This document shows positions 1 to 14,399 of a stretch of 64,000 bases of DNA, in pieces. The stretch spans positions 1,881,501 to 1,945,500 of the forward strand of contig NZ_CP015039.1 in NCBI RefSeq assembly GCF_002079305.1, read 5' to 3'. Position numbers and translations under genes: made by a program. Position 1 is the first letter of the stretch. Every line of letters begins with the position of its first letter. Source of the stretch: Rhodovulum sp. P5. GTDB taxonomy: Bacteria > Pseudomonadota > Alphaproteobacteria > Rhodobacterales > Rhodobacteraceae. Under the pieces are notes generated by a model. That model ran no database searches and was not told the DNA's origin. It saw only the letters and a program-made list of their open reading frames with translations.

Positions 1-400
1 CGGTCAGGTCGTCGAACATAGAAATGCGCCCGCTTTCATAGCGGACAAGCCGTACGGGGGCATCCATCGGGGCGTCGATCTTGCCACGCTCCCGCTGAAG
101 AACCCGCCAGATACCGGCGACAAACCCGCCCTTGTCGGCAGGGAACTCGTGAATCACATTTCCTTCGGTGTCATACACCGTGGCCGCCCCCGTCATGCTG
201 CCCACAAGCACGACCTGCCGCTCTGCGGCGATCGGTTCGGCCAGATCCGGCATCGCCTCCAGCGGGCGGTCGGTGAACCGCGCATAGCCGGCAATCAGCA
301 GCGCGACCAAGCAAAGGGCCAACATGCCCTTCAGCAGAAACGGGGGGATTTTCTCGTCATCCGGATGGACGGGAGGCTTGTTCGATTTTCTTGCGGCCAT
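1..400 (-). CDS. puhC: PuhC, photosynthetic complex assembly protein (partial, 3' end cut by window)
   Basis: This is the N-terminal 133 codons of PuhC, which helps assemble the reaction centre-LH1 core complex. The start is the ATG at 400, just after puhB. The protein opens with a basic cytoplasmic segment, then one hydrophobic transmembrane helix at about residues 22-39 (LLKGMLALCLVALLIAGYAR), then a soluble periplasmic region rich in VYD and IWRVLQRER-type stretches. It is the last gene seen of the bchF...puhABC operon. The stop codon lies outside the window. The call rests on the membrane layout, residue pattern and position after puhB. Confidence 0.88.
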   Translation of the reverse strand, partial: MAARKSNKPPVHPDDEKIPPFLLKGMLALCLVALLIAGYARFTDRPLEAMPDLAEPIAAERQVVLVGSMTGAATVYDTEGNVIHEFPADKGGFVAGIWRVLQRERGKIDAPMDAPVRLVRYESGRISMFDDLT

Positions 401-403
401 GTT

Positions 404-1036
404 CTACTCCGCAGCCACCGTGTCGTCGTCGGTGATGCGCGTCAGCTTGGGTTCGGCAACCCGCGTTTCCGCCGCTTCGGCAATCAGCCGCGCGACCTTG
501 GCCGCGTCAGGGATGCAGCGGAACGCGGGTTCCGTACGGGCCATCCGCCACGGGCGGACATGCGGCCACGTCATGAGATAGGAGAACCGGGTGGTTCCCA
601 TCAGTTCGAATGCAATGGTGCCCGTCCCGGATTTGCGCAGGTCAAGCCCTGCATTGCCGATCCAGGTGTAGGGCAGGTTCAGCGTCATCGACAGCGCCGC
701 ACCGATGCGCAGCGCAACACGCCGGTTGGTGACGGTATATACCGTCGCCTTGGCCTGGACGAGGGCCGTGAGCATGAGAAGCCCACACACCACGGCCCCC
801 AGGACCAGGAAGAACGAAGACGCGACCGCCGCCTGAGACAAGGACATCGTCTCGGTGGCGACGATCATGCGCCAGAGAAACAGCACGACGAAATATCCGG
901 CCACCCAGTAAAGCGCGAGCGCCTCGCGGGCCAGTGCCCACCAGTCGGGTGCCCCCTGCCAGAGGATTTCCTCCCCCTCTGGCAGGTTTTCGGGCAGACC
1001 CTTGATAGGCTCAAAGTCGAAATCGTCGTGGGACAT
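404..1036 (-). CDS. puhB: PuhB, reaction centre assembly protein with PH-like domain
   Basis: This 210-residue membrane protein matches PuhB, needed for reaction centre and RC-LH1 assembly. The N-terminus is acidic and soluble, with an EEILWQG motif typical of bacterial PH-domain membrane proteins. Two or three hydrophobic segments follow between about residues 40 and 95. The soluble C-terminal half contains the VYTVTNRRVALRIG signature and an aromatic TRFSYLMTWPHVRPWRM stretch. It lies 17 bases downstream of puhA and 3 bases upstream of puhC, so all three are probably cotranscribed. Confidence 0.93.
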   Translation of the reverse strand: MSHDDFDFEPIKGLPENLPEGEEILWQGAPDWWALAREALALYWVAGYFVVLFLWRMIVATETMSLSQAAVASSFFLVLGAVVCGLLMLTALVQAKATVYTVTNRRVALRIGAALSMTLNLPYTWIGNAGLDLRKSGTGTIAFELMGTTRFSYLMTWPHVRPWRMARTEPAFRCIPDAAKVARLIAEAAETRVAEPKLTRITDDDTVAAE

Positions 1037-1053
1037 GCGTCCGGTCCGTTTCC

Positions 1054-1842
1054 TCAGAGTTGGAACTGCGCGTCAAGCCGCTCGTCGATGTCGGCGTAAA
1101 GCTTGCCGCCGGCGTAGTAGGCGCTGACCTTTTCCTCTTCCAGCTTGGTGACCTGGGTCGAGGATTTGATGGTCGGCACATTGGCGAAGTGCTTGCCGTA
1201 GATCGAGTGCACCATCACCTTTTTCTGGAAGAAGCCGATACGGGCCAGCGGCATCGGCAGCAGGCGGCGGCCGCCACCATGGGCGCCGTCGAGTTCCAGT
1301 TCCAGATAGCGCACGACGGCTTCCGGTTCGTCCACCCACATGTCGACGATCTTGCCGACGATTTCGCCATCGGCGGCCTCGACGGGCATGCCGCGCGGAT
1401 CGCGACCGGCGCTGACCTTGAACGATTTCAGCGAGGCCAGCGGCACGATTTTCGGATGGCCCTGACCGGTCAGTTCCGGCTCATCCTCACGGGCACACCA
1501 CGCGGCCGGGCCGACGCCGTCGATCATCGGATCGCCGGTGGGAACCAGCGGGTAGCCGTTGTTCGGGTTGGTTTTCTTGAGCGGCAGATTCGCGTTGCGC
1601 GGATCGGTCTTGCCGTTCGGCACGGTCAGTTCACCCTTGCCGTGGGGCAGGATGAAGGTTTTTTCCGCGGGAAGCGGGAACATGCCCTGGTTCGGCGCGG
1701 GATTGCCCGCCTCGTCTTCCAGGGGATAGCCTTCATGCATGTTCATGCGCTGGAGGTGGAATACCAGCCCAGCGAAGAACAGCCAGAACGACCAGATCGC
1801 CAAGGCGGCCAGATCGAAGTTTCCAAAGAATGCGTTGACCAT
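1054..1842 (-). CDS. puhA: Photosynthetic reaction centre H subunit
   Basis: This 262-residue protein is the H subunit of the type II reaction centre, close to the usual 250-260 residues. A single N-terminal transmembrane helix (about residues 12-31, LAALAIWSFWLFFAGLVFHL) anchors it. It is followed by the RMNMHEGYPLE and EKTFILPHGKGE stretches and a PRC-barrel cytoplasmic domain with the GEIVGKIVDMWVDEPE motif. It caps the L/M subunits and helps control proton delivery to QB. The L and M genes (pufLM) are not in this window. Upstream is lhaA, separated by 17 bases. Confidence 0.98.
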   Translation of the reverse strand: MVNAFFGNFDLAALAIWSFWLFFAGLVFHLQRMNMHEGYPLEDEAGNPAPNQGMFPLPAEKTFILPHGKGELTVPNGKTDPRNANLPLKKTNPNNGYPLVPTGDPMIDGVGPAAWCAREDEPELTGQGHPKIVPLASLKSFKVSAGRDPRGMPVEAADGEIVGKIVDMWVDEPEAVVRYLELELDGAHGGGRRLLPMPLARIGFFQKKVMVHSIYGKHFANVPTIKSSTQVTKLEEEKVSAYYAGGKLYADIDERLDAQFQL

Positions 1843-1859
1843 TGGTTCGGTCCTCCAGG

Positions 1860-3299
1860 TCAGGTTGGGAAGTCGGCCAGCCCGATCTTGGCCGAGGAAT
1901 CCCTGTTGGGATGGTTGCTGTCCTGTGGCCGCACGAGCGGCCCCAAGGCAATGAGTGTCACGAAGAGCAAGACGATCTCAATGTGGTAGACCGCCGCGTA
2001 TCCGGTTGTCGCCGTTTCAAGCCCCTTGCCAAGCTGGCCCGACAGTGCGTAGTGATTCACCACGTCGCGCACGGACCCTCCGATCGCCACCGACAGGCCC
2101 GCCGCAGTGGCCTGCGCCGCGCCCCAGGCGCCCAGCGCCAGACCCCGGCCCGCCTTGCCCTCCGCTGGAAGCGACATCGCCGCGGTCAGGGTCGCAACGG
2201 CAAAAAGCCCGCCGCCAAACCCGATCAGCATCGCGCCCAGATAGAACATCGACGCGAACCCGAATGGCCCGGCCATGATCACCATGGAAAACGCCGCGAT
2301 GCCCGACATCAGGCCCACCGCGCCCATGCGGTAGATGTTCATGCCCTGCCGCAGCCAGCGCGCCGCCATGGCGAAGCCGGCCAGCGAGCCGACCGCCCAT
2401 GTTCCGGTCAAGAGCGTGGTGGCCGCCACGGACAGGCCCAGCACCTCGCCCCCGTAGGGTTCCAGCAGCACGTCCTGCATGTTGAAGGCCAGCGTGCCCA
2501 GCGCCACCACGGCCAGCAGCCGCCCGGCCCGGCCGCCCGCGGCGAAATCGTGCCACGCGTCGCCAAAGCTCGGCGGGCGGGTCGACCGCTCCTGCTTGGA
2601 CATGGGGTTCATCGGTTCCTGCTTCCACAGCGCGATGAGGTTCAGCACAAGCGTCATCGCCGCCGCCCCCTGCACCACGCGGATCAGGGTCATTTGCGAG
2701 AAATCCCGCAGCAGGAACCCGATCACCAGCGCCGAAATGCCCATGCCCAGCAAGAACATCGCATATAGCAGCGCAACAACCCGCGGGCGGGATTCATCCG
2801 TCGCCCGGTCAGAGGCCAGCGCCAGCCCGACCGTCTGGGTCATGTGGATGCCAAGGCCGGTCATCAGGAAGGCCAGGGCCGCCAGGACCTCGCCCGCCCA
2901 GGCCGGGCCCAGCGTCTGGTCGCCCGACAGCACGATCAGCGCAAAGGGCATGACGGCAAGCCCGCCCATCTGCCAGAGCGAGCCGAACCACATATAGGGA
3001 ATCCGCTTCCACCCGATGGCAGAACGGTAGTTGTCGGATTTGAAGCCCATCAGCGCGCGGAACGGGGCGGTCAGCACCGGCAGGGCGATCATCACCGCGA
3101 CCATCGTTGCGGGAATGCCCATCTCGACGATCATCACCCGGTTCAGCGTGCCCAGCAACAGGACCGTGGCCATGCCCACCGAAATCTGGAACAGCGACAG
3201 CCGCAGCACCTGCCGAAGCGGGAAGTCCTGCGTCGCGGCATCCGCGAAGGGCATGTAGCGCATGCCAAGCTGGGCCAGTTTCCGGCTGCTCAGGATCAT
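1860..3299 (-). CDS. lhaA: LhaA, LH1 assembly / PucC-family bacteriochlorophyll delivery protein
   Basis: This 479-residue, roughly 12-helix membrane protein belongs to the BCD/PucC branch of the major facilitator superfamily. Its place between bchM and puhA is the standard position of lhaA, which assembles light-harvesting complex 1. The N-terminus (RLSLFQISVGMATVLLLGTL, then NRVMIVEMGIP) carries the family's conserved LNRVMIVE motif. The start ATG at 3299 overlaps the expected bchM stop in the arrangement ATGA. It should not be confused with the second PucC-family gene at 15304-16593. Confidence 0.93.
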   Translation of the reverse strand: MILSSRKLAQLGMRYMPFADAATQDFPLRQVLRLSLFQISVGMATVLLLGTLNRVMIVEMGIPATMVAVMIALPVLTAPFRALMGFKSDNYRSAIGWKRIPYMWFGSLWQMGGLAVMPFALIVLSGDQTLGPAWAGEVLAALAFLMTGLGIHMTQTVGLALASDRATDESRPRVVALLYAMFLLGMGISALVIGFLLRDFSQMTLIRVVQGAAAMTLVLNLIALWKQEPMNPMSKQERSTRPPSFGDAWHDFAAGGRAGRLLAVVALGTLAFNMQDVLLEPYGGEVLGLSVAATTLLTGTWAVGSLAGFAMAARWLRQGMNIYRMGAVGLMSGIAAFSMVIMAGPFGFASMFYLGAMLIGFGGGLFAVATLTAAMSLPAEGKAGRGLALGAWGAAQATAAGLSVAIGGSVRDVVNHYALSGQLGKGLETATTGYAAVYHIEIVLLFVTLIALGPLVRPQDSNHPNRDSSAKIGLADFPT

Positions 3300-3980
3300 G
3301 GCTCAAGCTCCATCGCCTGGCTGATGTAAAAGCCCTTCGCCACCCGGTCGAGCGGGCGGAACGCCCCTTGACGCCCGCCTTGCGCAGGGCCTTGGCGATC
3401 CGCGCCTCCGAATGAGGGATGATCCGGGGGGAGCGGTCGGAGCGGGGGAAGATCTTGCCCACGACATGCATCGCCGACAAAAGCGGCGTCTTCGGCGCCA
3501 CGGTGAAGACGATCTTGCCACGGGTCCGCGCCGCCAGCTTGGCCAGCGCGTCGGCGATATCCTTGGCCTTGTAGTGGATCAGGCTGTCCATCGCCATGAC
3601 GTAGTCGAAGGACCCAAGGTTGTTGCCCAGCATGTCACCCGCCACGAAGGTGATCTGGCGGTGATACTTGTCGGGGATCCGCTGTTTCGCGACCTCCAGC
3701 AGGCTTGCAGAGATATCGACGGCCGTGACCTCCGCCCCCCGCTGCACCAGTTCCAGCGTCATTGGCCCGGCCCCGCAGCCGGCATCCAGCACCCGCTTGC
3801 CGGTCAGGTCGTCGGGCAGGCGGCTCAGCATCTGGGCGCGCATCTGGTCGCGGCCTTCGCGCACGGTCTGGCGGATACGGGACACCGGCGCATCAGAAGT
3901 CAGCCGCTCCCACGTCTTGGAAGCGGTGCTGCCGAAATAATGTTCCAGCCGTTCCCGGGTCTTGGCGTAGCTGCTGCTCA

Positions 3981-3981
<1 letters not shown>
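3296..3981 (-). pseudogene. bchM: Magnesium-protoporphyrin IX methyltransferase, frameshifted near the 3' end
   Basis: BchM transfers a methyl group from SAM to Mg-protoporphyrin IX. The start is the ATG at 3981, sharing bases with the bchL stop. The first 205 or so residues are a normal class I methyltransferase with the SAM motif VLDAGCGAGPMTLEL. Near 3359-3367 the frame breaks. The expected tail FRPLDRVAKGFYISQAMELE is encoded in another frame and ends at a TGA (3296-3298) that overlaps the lhaA ATG. One extra base would restore it. As written, the starting frame runs on to 2809 inside lhaA with an unrelated tail. This could be a real mutation or a base-calling error in the CCCC run; the otherwise intact cluster makes an error plausible. 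Confidence 0.85.
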
Positions 3982-4898
<917 letters not shown>

Positions 4899-7800
4899 CT
4901 ATTCGGCCGCGATTCCTTCAAGCCGGTCTTCCAGCTCGTCGGCCGCCGCCTGCAGCGCGGCCAGTGTCTCGGCGTCGGGTTGCCAGTAGTTGCGGTCATG
5001 CGCCTCCAGCAGGCGGTTGGCCATTTTGGCGCTGGCCGCCGGGTTCAGGCTGGCCAGCCGTTTGCGCATTTCCTCGTCCAGGACGAAGGTTTCCGACAGC
5101 CGTTGATACACCCAGGGCTCCACTTGGCCAGTCGTTGCCGACCATCCCAGGGTGTTCGTCACTTGCGCCTCGATCTGGCGCACGCCTTCATGCCCGTGTT
5201 TCAGCATGCCCTCGAACCACTTGGGGTTCAGGCTGCGGGACCGGGTTTCCAGATCGACCTGCTCTTTCAGGGTGCGCACCTTGCCCTCGCCGCGGGTGGT
5301 GTCGCCAATATAAACGGCCGCATCCTTGCCGCCACGGGCGCGCTTCACCGCACGGGAAATCCCGCCGAGCGTGTCGAAATAGTGGTCGACGGTGGTGACA
5401 CCCAGTTCCACGCTTTCGAGGTTCTGATAGGCGACATCCACGTCTTTCAGGGTTTGCTGCAACAGCGCCGCATTGGCCTTGGACTTGCCATCGCGACCAT
5501 AGGCAAAGCTTTTCCGCGCCTCGTAGGCATCGGCCAGTTCATCCTCATCGCCCCAGGCGCCGCTGTCGACCAGCCCGTTGACATTCGACCCATAGGCCCC
5601 TTCGGCGTTGGAAAAGACGCGGAGCGCGGCACATTCCATGTCGACGCCCATCTTCTCGGCATGGGCCAGCGAATGGGCGCGGATGAAGTTCATCTCCAGC
5701 GGCTCATCCTCGGCCATCGCGGCCTTCCACGCCGCTTCGGCCAGCATCCGGGTCTGCAGCGGCAGAAGGTCGCGGAAGATACCCGAGAGCGTCATCACCA
5801 CGTCGATGCGCGGGCGTCCCAGGTCCTCCAGCGGCACCAGATCGGCCCCGGACAGGCGGCCATAGCTGTCGAACCGCGGCTTCGCCCCCATCAGGGCCAT
5901 TGCCTGCGCGATCGGGCCACCGTCGGACTTGATGTTGTCGGACCCCCACAGGACCATCGCGACGGACCGCGGCAGGCTGTCATGGGCGTCCAGCAGTTTC
6001 TGGGCCTGTTTCGCGCCCTCGTTCATCGCGAATTGCGTGGGCATGCGGAACGGGTCGAACGCATGGATATTGCGGCCCGTCGGCAGAACCTCGGCCGACC
6101 GGATCAGGTCACCGCCGGGCACGGGCTGGATGTACCGCCCGCCCAGCGCGCGCAGGATCGCCGGCAGTTCGGTATCCTGCTGCAACCAGTGATCGACGCG
6201 GTCGCGGGTTTCGTCATCCACGTCGCACATGACGCGCAGATGTTCCTTGCGCTCGTCATCCGTAACCGGGCGGCCCACCACGTGCAGACCGTCGGGGATC
6301 AGCGCGTCTTCGGTTTCCAGCAGTTTCAGCCACAGCTTCTCGGGCGGGGTGCCGCCCATGTCCACGGCCTCCGCCTGCATCTTGATCAGTTCTTCCAGAT
6401 CGGCCTGTTCGGGGGAGCCGGGTTCGGTCTTCCGCCACCGGGTCAGGCTGTCTTTCAGTTCCTGCAACCCCTTGTAGAGGCCGGAGGACGCCAAGGGCGG
6501 GGTCAGGTGCGTGATGGTCACCGCGTTCGACCGGCGCTTGGCCAGCGTCGCCTCGGACGGGTTGTTAGAGGCGTAGAGATAGACGTTCGGCATGTCGCCG
6601 ATCAGCCGGTCGGGCCAGTCGCGCGCGCCCATGCCCGCCTGCTTGCCCGGCATGAATTCCAGCGCGCCGTGCATCCCGAAATGCAGCAACACATCGGCGC
6701 GGAACATGTTCTTCAGCCACAGGTAGAAGGTGCTGAACGCATGGGTCGGCGCAAAGCCCCGTTCGAACAGAAGGCGCATCGGGTCGCCCTCATACCCGAA
6801 GGTCGGCTGCACGCCAACGAAGACATTGCCGAATTCGACACCGAGGACGAACACCCCGCGCCCGTCGGACCGGACCTTGCCGGGGGCCGGGCCCCAGACC
6901 TCCTCGATCTCGGACAGCCACGGCGTGCCACGCACGATGTCATCGGCAGAGACATGGGCGCAGACATTGGCCTCTTGCCCATATTGCTTGGCGTTGCCTT
7001 CAAGGATCGCGGTGCGAAGCTCTTCGACCGAGGCGGGCAAGTCGCCGGTCTGGTAGCCCTCGGCCTTCATCCGGTGCAGCGTGTTGAAGAGGCTTTCAAA
7101 GACCGACAGATAGGCGGCGGTGCCCACGGCGCCCGCATTCGGCGGGAAGCCGAACAGGATCACGCCGACCTTGCGGTCCGCCACCTGGCTGCGGCGCAGG
7201 CGGGCCAGACGGTCGACCTTGGCCGACAACGCGTCGACACGTTCGGAACAGGCGTCCATCTGCTTGGATTCGCCCTTGTTGCTGCAATCCCGGCCACAGC
7301 CGGTGCAGCCCTGCGGCCCGTGGCGCCCGCCAAAGACCGTCGGCGAAATCGCCCCGTCCAGTTCGGGCAGCGCAATCAGCATGGTGGTTTCCACCGGGCC
7401 CAGACCGCCGGAGGAGTCGCTCCACTGGCCCAGCGTCTGGAATTCCAGCGGGTGCGCGGCGATGTAGGGCACATCGAGTTCGCTCAGCACCTCGACCGCG
7501 GCCTCGCTGTCGTTATAGGCCGGGCCGCCGATCAGGCTGAACCCGGTCAGCGAGACCAGCGTGTCGATATGCACGCTGTCCTCACCCTTGAAATAGGCGT
7601 CGATCGCCGGGCGCGCATCCAGACCGCCGGCGAAGGCGGCGATGACGCGAATGCCGCGCTCCTCAAGCGCCCGGATCACCGCGTCGTAATGCGCGGTGTC
7701 AGAGGCGAGGATGTAGGAGCGCATCATCACGATTCCGACCGTCGCCACCGGGTTTTCGGGGCGCGGCAGGACCTCGATATCGGTGGTGATGCCGTGGGGA

Positions 7801-8463
7801 ATATCGGGGTGGTACAGACCGACCTCGGGGTATTCGACCGGGGCCTCGGACTTGGTGCCGCGCCATGCCTCTTCATGGGCATAGCGGGAGACGAGGAAGC
7901 GGACCATCTGCTCCACGTTGTCGTCGGACCCGCCCAGCCAGTACTGCATCGTCATGAACCAGGCGCGCAGATCCTGCGCCTTGCCGGGGACGTATTTCAG
8001 CATCTTCGGCAGGCGGCGCAGCATCGCCATCTGCTTTTCGCCGCCGGTCTTTTTCGGGCCCTTGTCGTCGCTCGACCCGCGCAGCTTCTTCAGCAGCTTC
8101 ATCGGGCCCGAGGCGGGCTTCATCATGTCCAGATCGCCCATCCTGGTCAGGGTCACGATCTGCTTGTCGGCGATAATGCCGATCATCGCGTCGCAATGGT
8201 CGCGGCGCTGCTGCAACTCCGGCAGGATGGCGTTGATATGTTCCTCGATGAACAACAGGTTCACCAGGATGATATCGCCGTTCAGCACGTCATCCTTGGC
8301 CAGGGCCAGGGCATCGGGGTTTTCAGACCATGTGGCCGCGGCGTGAACCGAGACCATCAGCCCCGGAAAGTCGTTCTTCAGACGTTCGGTGACGCGCTCT
8401 GCGGGACCGGCGGAATGGGAGTCCAGCGTGACAATGACGACTCGGTAACCGGGGATATGGCGA

Positions 8464-8474
<11 letters not shown>
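4899..8474 (-). CDS. bchH: Magnesium chelatase subunit H
   Basis: This 1191-residue protein is the porphyrin-binding subunit that, with BchI and BchD, inserts Mg2+ into protoporphyrin IX. The start chosen is the ATG at 8474 ([18 protein letters not shown]), which overlaps the bchB 3' end by 11 bases; the length is typical for BchH. Recognisable CobN/BchH blocks include [51 protein letters not shown] and [20 protein letters not shown]. The ATPase subunits BchI and BchD are not in the window. Confidence 0.98.
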
Positions 8475-11865
<3,391 letters not shown>

Positions 11866-11991
11866 CTCTTTGCGTCTACACTTCCCGCGGAACGAGGGTC
11901 ATGTCGAGCCTTGACACACCAACAAAAGCCCATTGTTTTCAGGTGGCTGGGGCGTCAAGACTTGATTCCTCCGAGCACGGGGAAGCCAGAG

Positions 11992-12009
11992 TGTCAATCG
12001 GGTTTGACA
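11992..12009. promoter_or_regulatory. PpsR/CrtJ operator, site 2 (TGT-N12-ACA)
   Basis: TGTCAATCGGGTTTGACA is the second perfect TGT-N12-ACA palindrome in the bchF-ppaA divergent gap. It ends 78 bases before the ppaA ATG. Its last six bases read TTGACA on the plus strand, a possible -35 element for ppaA, although no good -10 hexamer was found at the right spacing. Confidence 0.82.
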
Positions 12010-12087
12010 ATGATGGACAGGACGCAGGCAGGGCAACGCGGTCCGTATCGCGAATCCGCCCCGTCCCGACCGTGACGGAGATTCAGG

Positions 12088-12870
12088 ATGCCTGACACCC
12101 ACAAGCATCTGGAGCAGGAACCGGTGCGCCATGGCGAGGTAGAGTCGCTGGCCACGCAGGTTCTGTCGGCACTTGCGCAACGCGCAGGGCATTCCGGCAA
12201 GACCGTCGACGAAGGGGTGCTTGCGCATTTCTGCGCGGATATTCTGAAGACAAACAGCGCGGGCAAGCCCGACGCGGTTGCCGACCTGCGCCGGCAGGGC
12301 ATCGACCCCGGTGCGATCCTCGACGGCTATATTCCCGCCGCGGCCCGGGAACTGGGCGATCGCTGGTGCCGGGACGAGTTGAGTTTTGCCGATGTCACCA
12401 TCGGCACCGCCCGCCTGCAGGCAATCCTGCGTGAGTTGAGCACCCCGCACGCCACCGACGCGATGACCGCCCCCGACGCGCCCAGCGTTATGCTGATCGT
12501 GCCGGCGGACGAATTCCACACGCTGGGCGGCATGGCCGCGGCCAGCCAGATGCGGCGCATGGGCCTGTCGGTCTGCCTGTGCCTTGGCCAGTCCGAGGAC
12601 GACATCCTGCACAAGGCATCAAGCCGGCAATTCGACATGATTTCGATCTCTGTGTCCTGCCGCAGCCGGCTGGAGACGGTCCGACAGCTGATCAATCGTC
12701 TGCGGGCCGCCGCCCCCAAGGGAACGCCGGTCGTCATCGGCGGCATGATCCTGGGCAACAGCGAAGACGTTCCGGCCCTGACGGGCGCGGATTTCGCCAC
12801 GTCGGACGTGCGGGAAGCCTTGCGCCTGTGCGGCGTGACAGCACCCGCCGAGCGGGCGGTGAAGCCATGA
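12088..12870 (+). CDS. ppaA: PpaA/AerR, B12-binding light/redox antirepressor
   Basis: This 260-residue regulator matches PpaA/AerR, which binds a cobalamin and counters PpsR/CrtJ repression. Residues 15-125 form the helical domain (LGDRWCRDELSFADV, with W93). Residues 133-255 form a Rossmann-like B12-binding domain with the DEFHTLGGMAA motif; H144 corresponds to the histidine known to contact B12 in this family. The ATG at 12088 follows a GGAG; a TGA in frame at 12073 rules out an N-terminal extension. It sits directly before ppsR, as in Rhodobacter, so the two probably act together on the operators upstream. Confidence 0.93.
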   Translation: MPDTHKHLEQEPVRHGEVESLATQVLSALAQRAGHSGKTVDEGVLAHFCADILKTNSAGKPDAVADLRRQGIDPGAILDGYIPAAARELGDRWCRDELSFADVTIGTARLQAILRELSTPHATDAMTAPDAPSVMLIVPADEFHTLGGMAAASQMRRMGLSVCLCLGQSEDDILHKASSRQFDMISISVSCRSRLETVRQLINRLRAAAPKGTPVVIGGMILGNSEDVPALTGADFATSDVREALRLCGVTAPAERAVKP

Positions 12871-12919
12871 GCACGGGCATCAACATCGGGGGGCGGCCGG
12901 GCGGGCCGGGCACAAGACG

Positions 12920-14344
12920 GTGACCTCACGCGGCGCGAAATACTGGAGCAATGGCGCGATCCCGCTGATCGCCCCCGAGATGCTGGGCGAAATCATCGCG
13001 ACGGCGTCCGACATCGCGCTTGTGATCAATCTGGACGGCAAGATCCTTTCGGTTCTGGTGAACCGTCAGCACCGGGCCTTCAACCAGCTTGACCACTGGG
13101 AAGGTCGCGACATTCGCGACGTTCTGACCGAGGACAGCCGCCCCAAGCTGGAAGCCCGCCTGAGGATCTTTGCCGAGGGCGGTGAAAGCTCCAAACAGGT
13201 GGAACTGAACCACTATGACGGCGAGAACTGGGATTTCCCGGTGCGCTACTCGTTCCACCGGATCGGGGCAGATGCCAGCATCCTGCTGATGCTGGGCCGT
13301 GACCTGCGCCCGATTGCCGAGATGCAGATGCAACTCATCGAGGTGCAGATGGCGCTGGAGCGGGACTATGAGACCCAGCGCGAATACGACACCCGCTATC
13401 GCGTATTGACCGAAGCCACCCGGGACGCCTTCGTCTTCGTCGGCACGAAATCGGGCCGCGTCGTCGATGCCAACGAGGTCGCCTGCGACCTGCTGGGCCT
13501 GGAGCGGGACGCCCTGGTCGGCAACGCGTTGGCACAGGAATTCGACAGCCGCCGCCGGGCGGAATTCATGGAAGCGTTGACGCAAAAGGCGATGGATGCC
13601 GACGCCCCGCCGCTTGAGGTGGAAACGCGCCGGACCAAGACCCGAGCCGTGCTGACCCCCACCGCCTTCCGCGCCGCGGGGGAGCCGCTGATTCTGTGCC
13701 GCATCGACCCGATAGAGGCGGCCGGGGCTGGCAGCGGCGAGTTGGGCGAAAACCTTCTGGCGCTTTACCACAAGGGCGTGGATGCCATCGTCTTTACCGA
13801 CAAGGACGGCGTGATCCTTGCCGCCAATGAAAGCTTCCTCGGCCTGTCGGACGCCCCCCATATCGGGTCGGTCAAGGGGCGGTCGCTGGGGGAATACCTT
13901 GTCCGGGGCAGCGTCGATTTGCGGGTGCTGATAGAGAACGCCACGCGCGCGGGCCAGATGCGGATGTTCGCCACGAAACTGGCCGGCGAATACGGGGCGC
14001 AGGTCTCGGTCGAACTGTCGGCCACCTATCTCAGCGACCAGTCCGTGCCGTGCATCGTCTTCGTGATCCGCGATGCCAGCCGGATGGAAGGCGTTCGCAA
14101 GCCCGGCGTTGCGGTATCGGACGACGCGATGCGCAGCGTGATGGAACTGGTAGGATCGGCGAACCTGAAAGACATCGTGGCAGAGACCACCGACGTCGTC
14201 GAAAAGATGTGCATCGAAACAGCCGTGGAACTGACGCGGAACAACCGCGTGGCCGCGGCCGAGATGCTGGGGCTCTCACGGCAGAGCCTGTATGTGAAAT
14301 TACGCAAATACGGGCTGCTCAGCCGCGACGGAGGCGACGGCTGA
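12920..14344 (+). CDS. ppsR: PpsR/CrtJ, redox-responsive repressor of photosynthesis genes
   Basis: This 474-residue protein has the PpsR layout: an N-terminal PAS domain (about 20-130), a helical Q-linker (about 132-160), two further PAS domains (about 160-270 and 285-390) and a C-terminal Fis-type helix-turn-helix (NNRVAAAEMLGLSRQSLYVK). Cysteines C260 (PLILC) and C431 (EKMC) sit where the two redox-active cysteines of PpsR lie in Rhodobacter. The start used is the GTG at 12920, 50 bases after ppaA, because it gives the conserved IPLIAPEMLGEIIATASDIA opening. The ribosome site is weak, so the exact start is less sure. Confidence 0.93.
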   Translation: MTSRGAKYWSNGAIPLIAPEMLGEIIATASDIALVINLDGKILSVLVNRQHRAFNQLDHWEGRDIRDVLTEDSRPKLEARLRIFAEGGESSKQVELNHYDGENWDFPVRYSFHRIGADASILLMLGRDLRPIAEMQMQLIEVQMALERDYETQREYDTRYRVLTEATRDAFVFVGTKSGRVVDANEVACDLLGLERDALVGNALAQEFDSRRRAEFMEALTQKAMDADAPPLEVETRRTKTRAVLTPTAFRAAGEPLILCRIDPIEAAGAGSGELGENLLALYHKGVDAIVFTDKDGVILAANESFLGLSDAPHIGSVKGRSLGEYLVRGSVDLRVLIENATRAGQMRMFATKLAGEYGAQVSVELSATYLSDQSVPCIVFVIRDASRMEGVRKPGVAVSDDAMRSVMELVGSANLKDIVAETTDVVEKMCIETAVELTRNNRVAAAEMLGLSRQSLYVKLRKYGLLSRDGGDG

Positions 14345-14399
14345 GCGACCCGATCAGGAAGGAAGGCCCCGCCCGGGGCAAGGAGATCGTGCGGAAGAC

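Noticed and set aside
2809..3295. Continuation of the bchM start frame into lhaA
   Set aside because: The tail is Arg/Ala/Gly-rich and matches nothing, while lhaA in the other frame is well conserved. It is the result of the frameshift, not a longer bchM.
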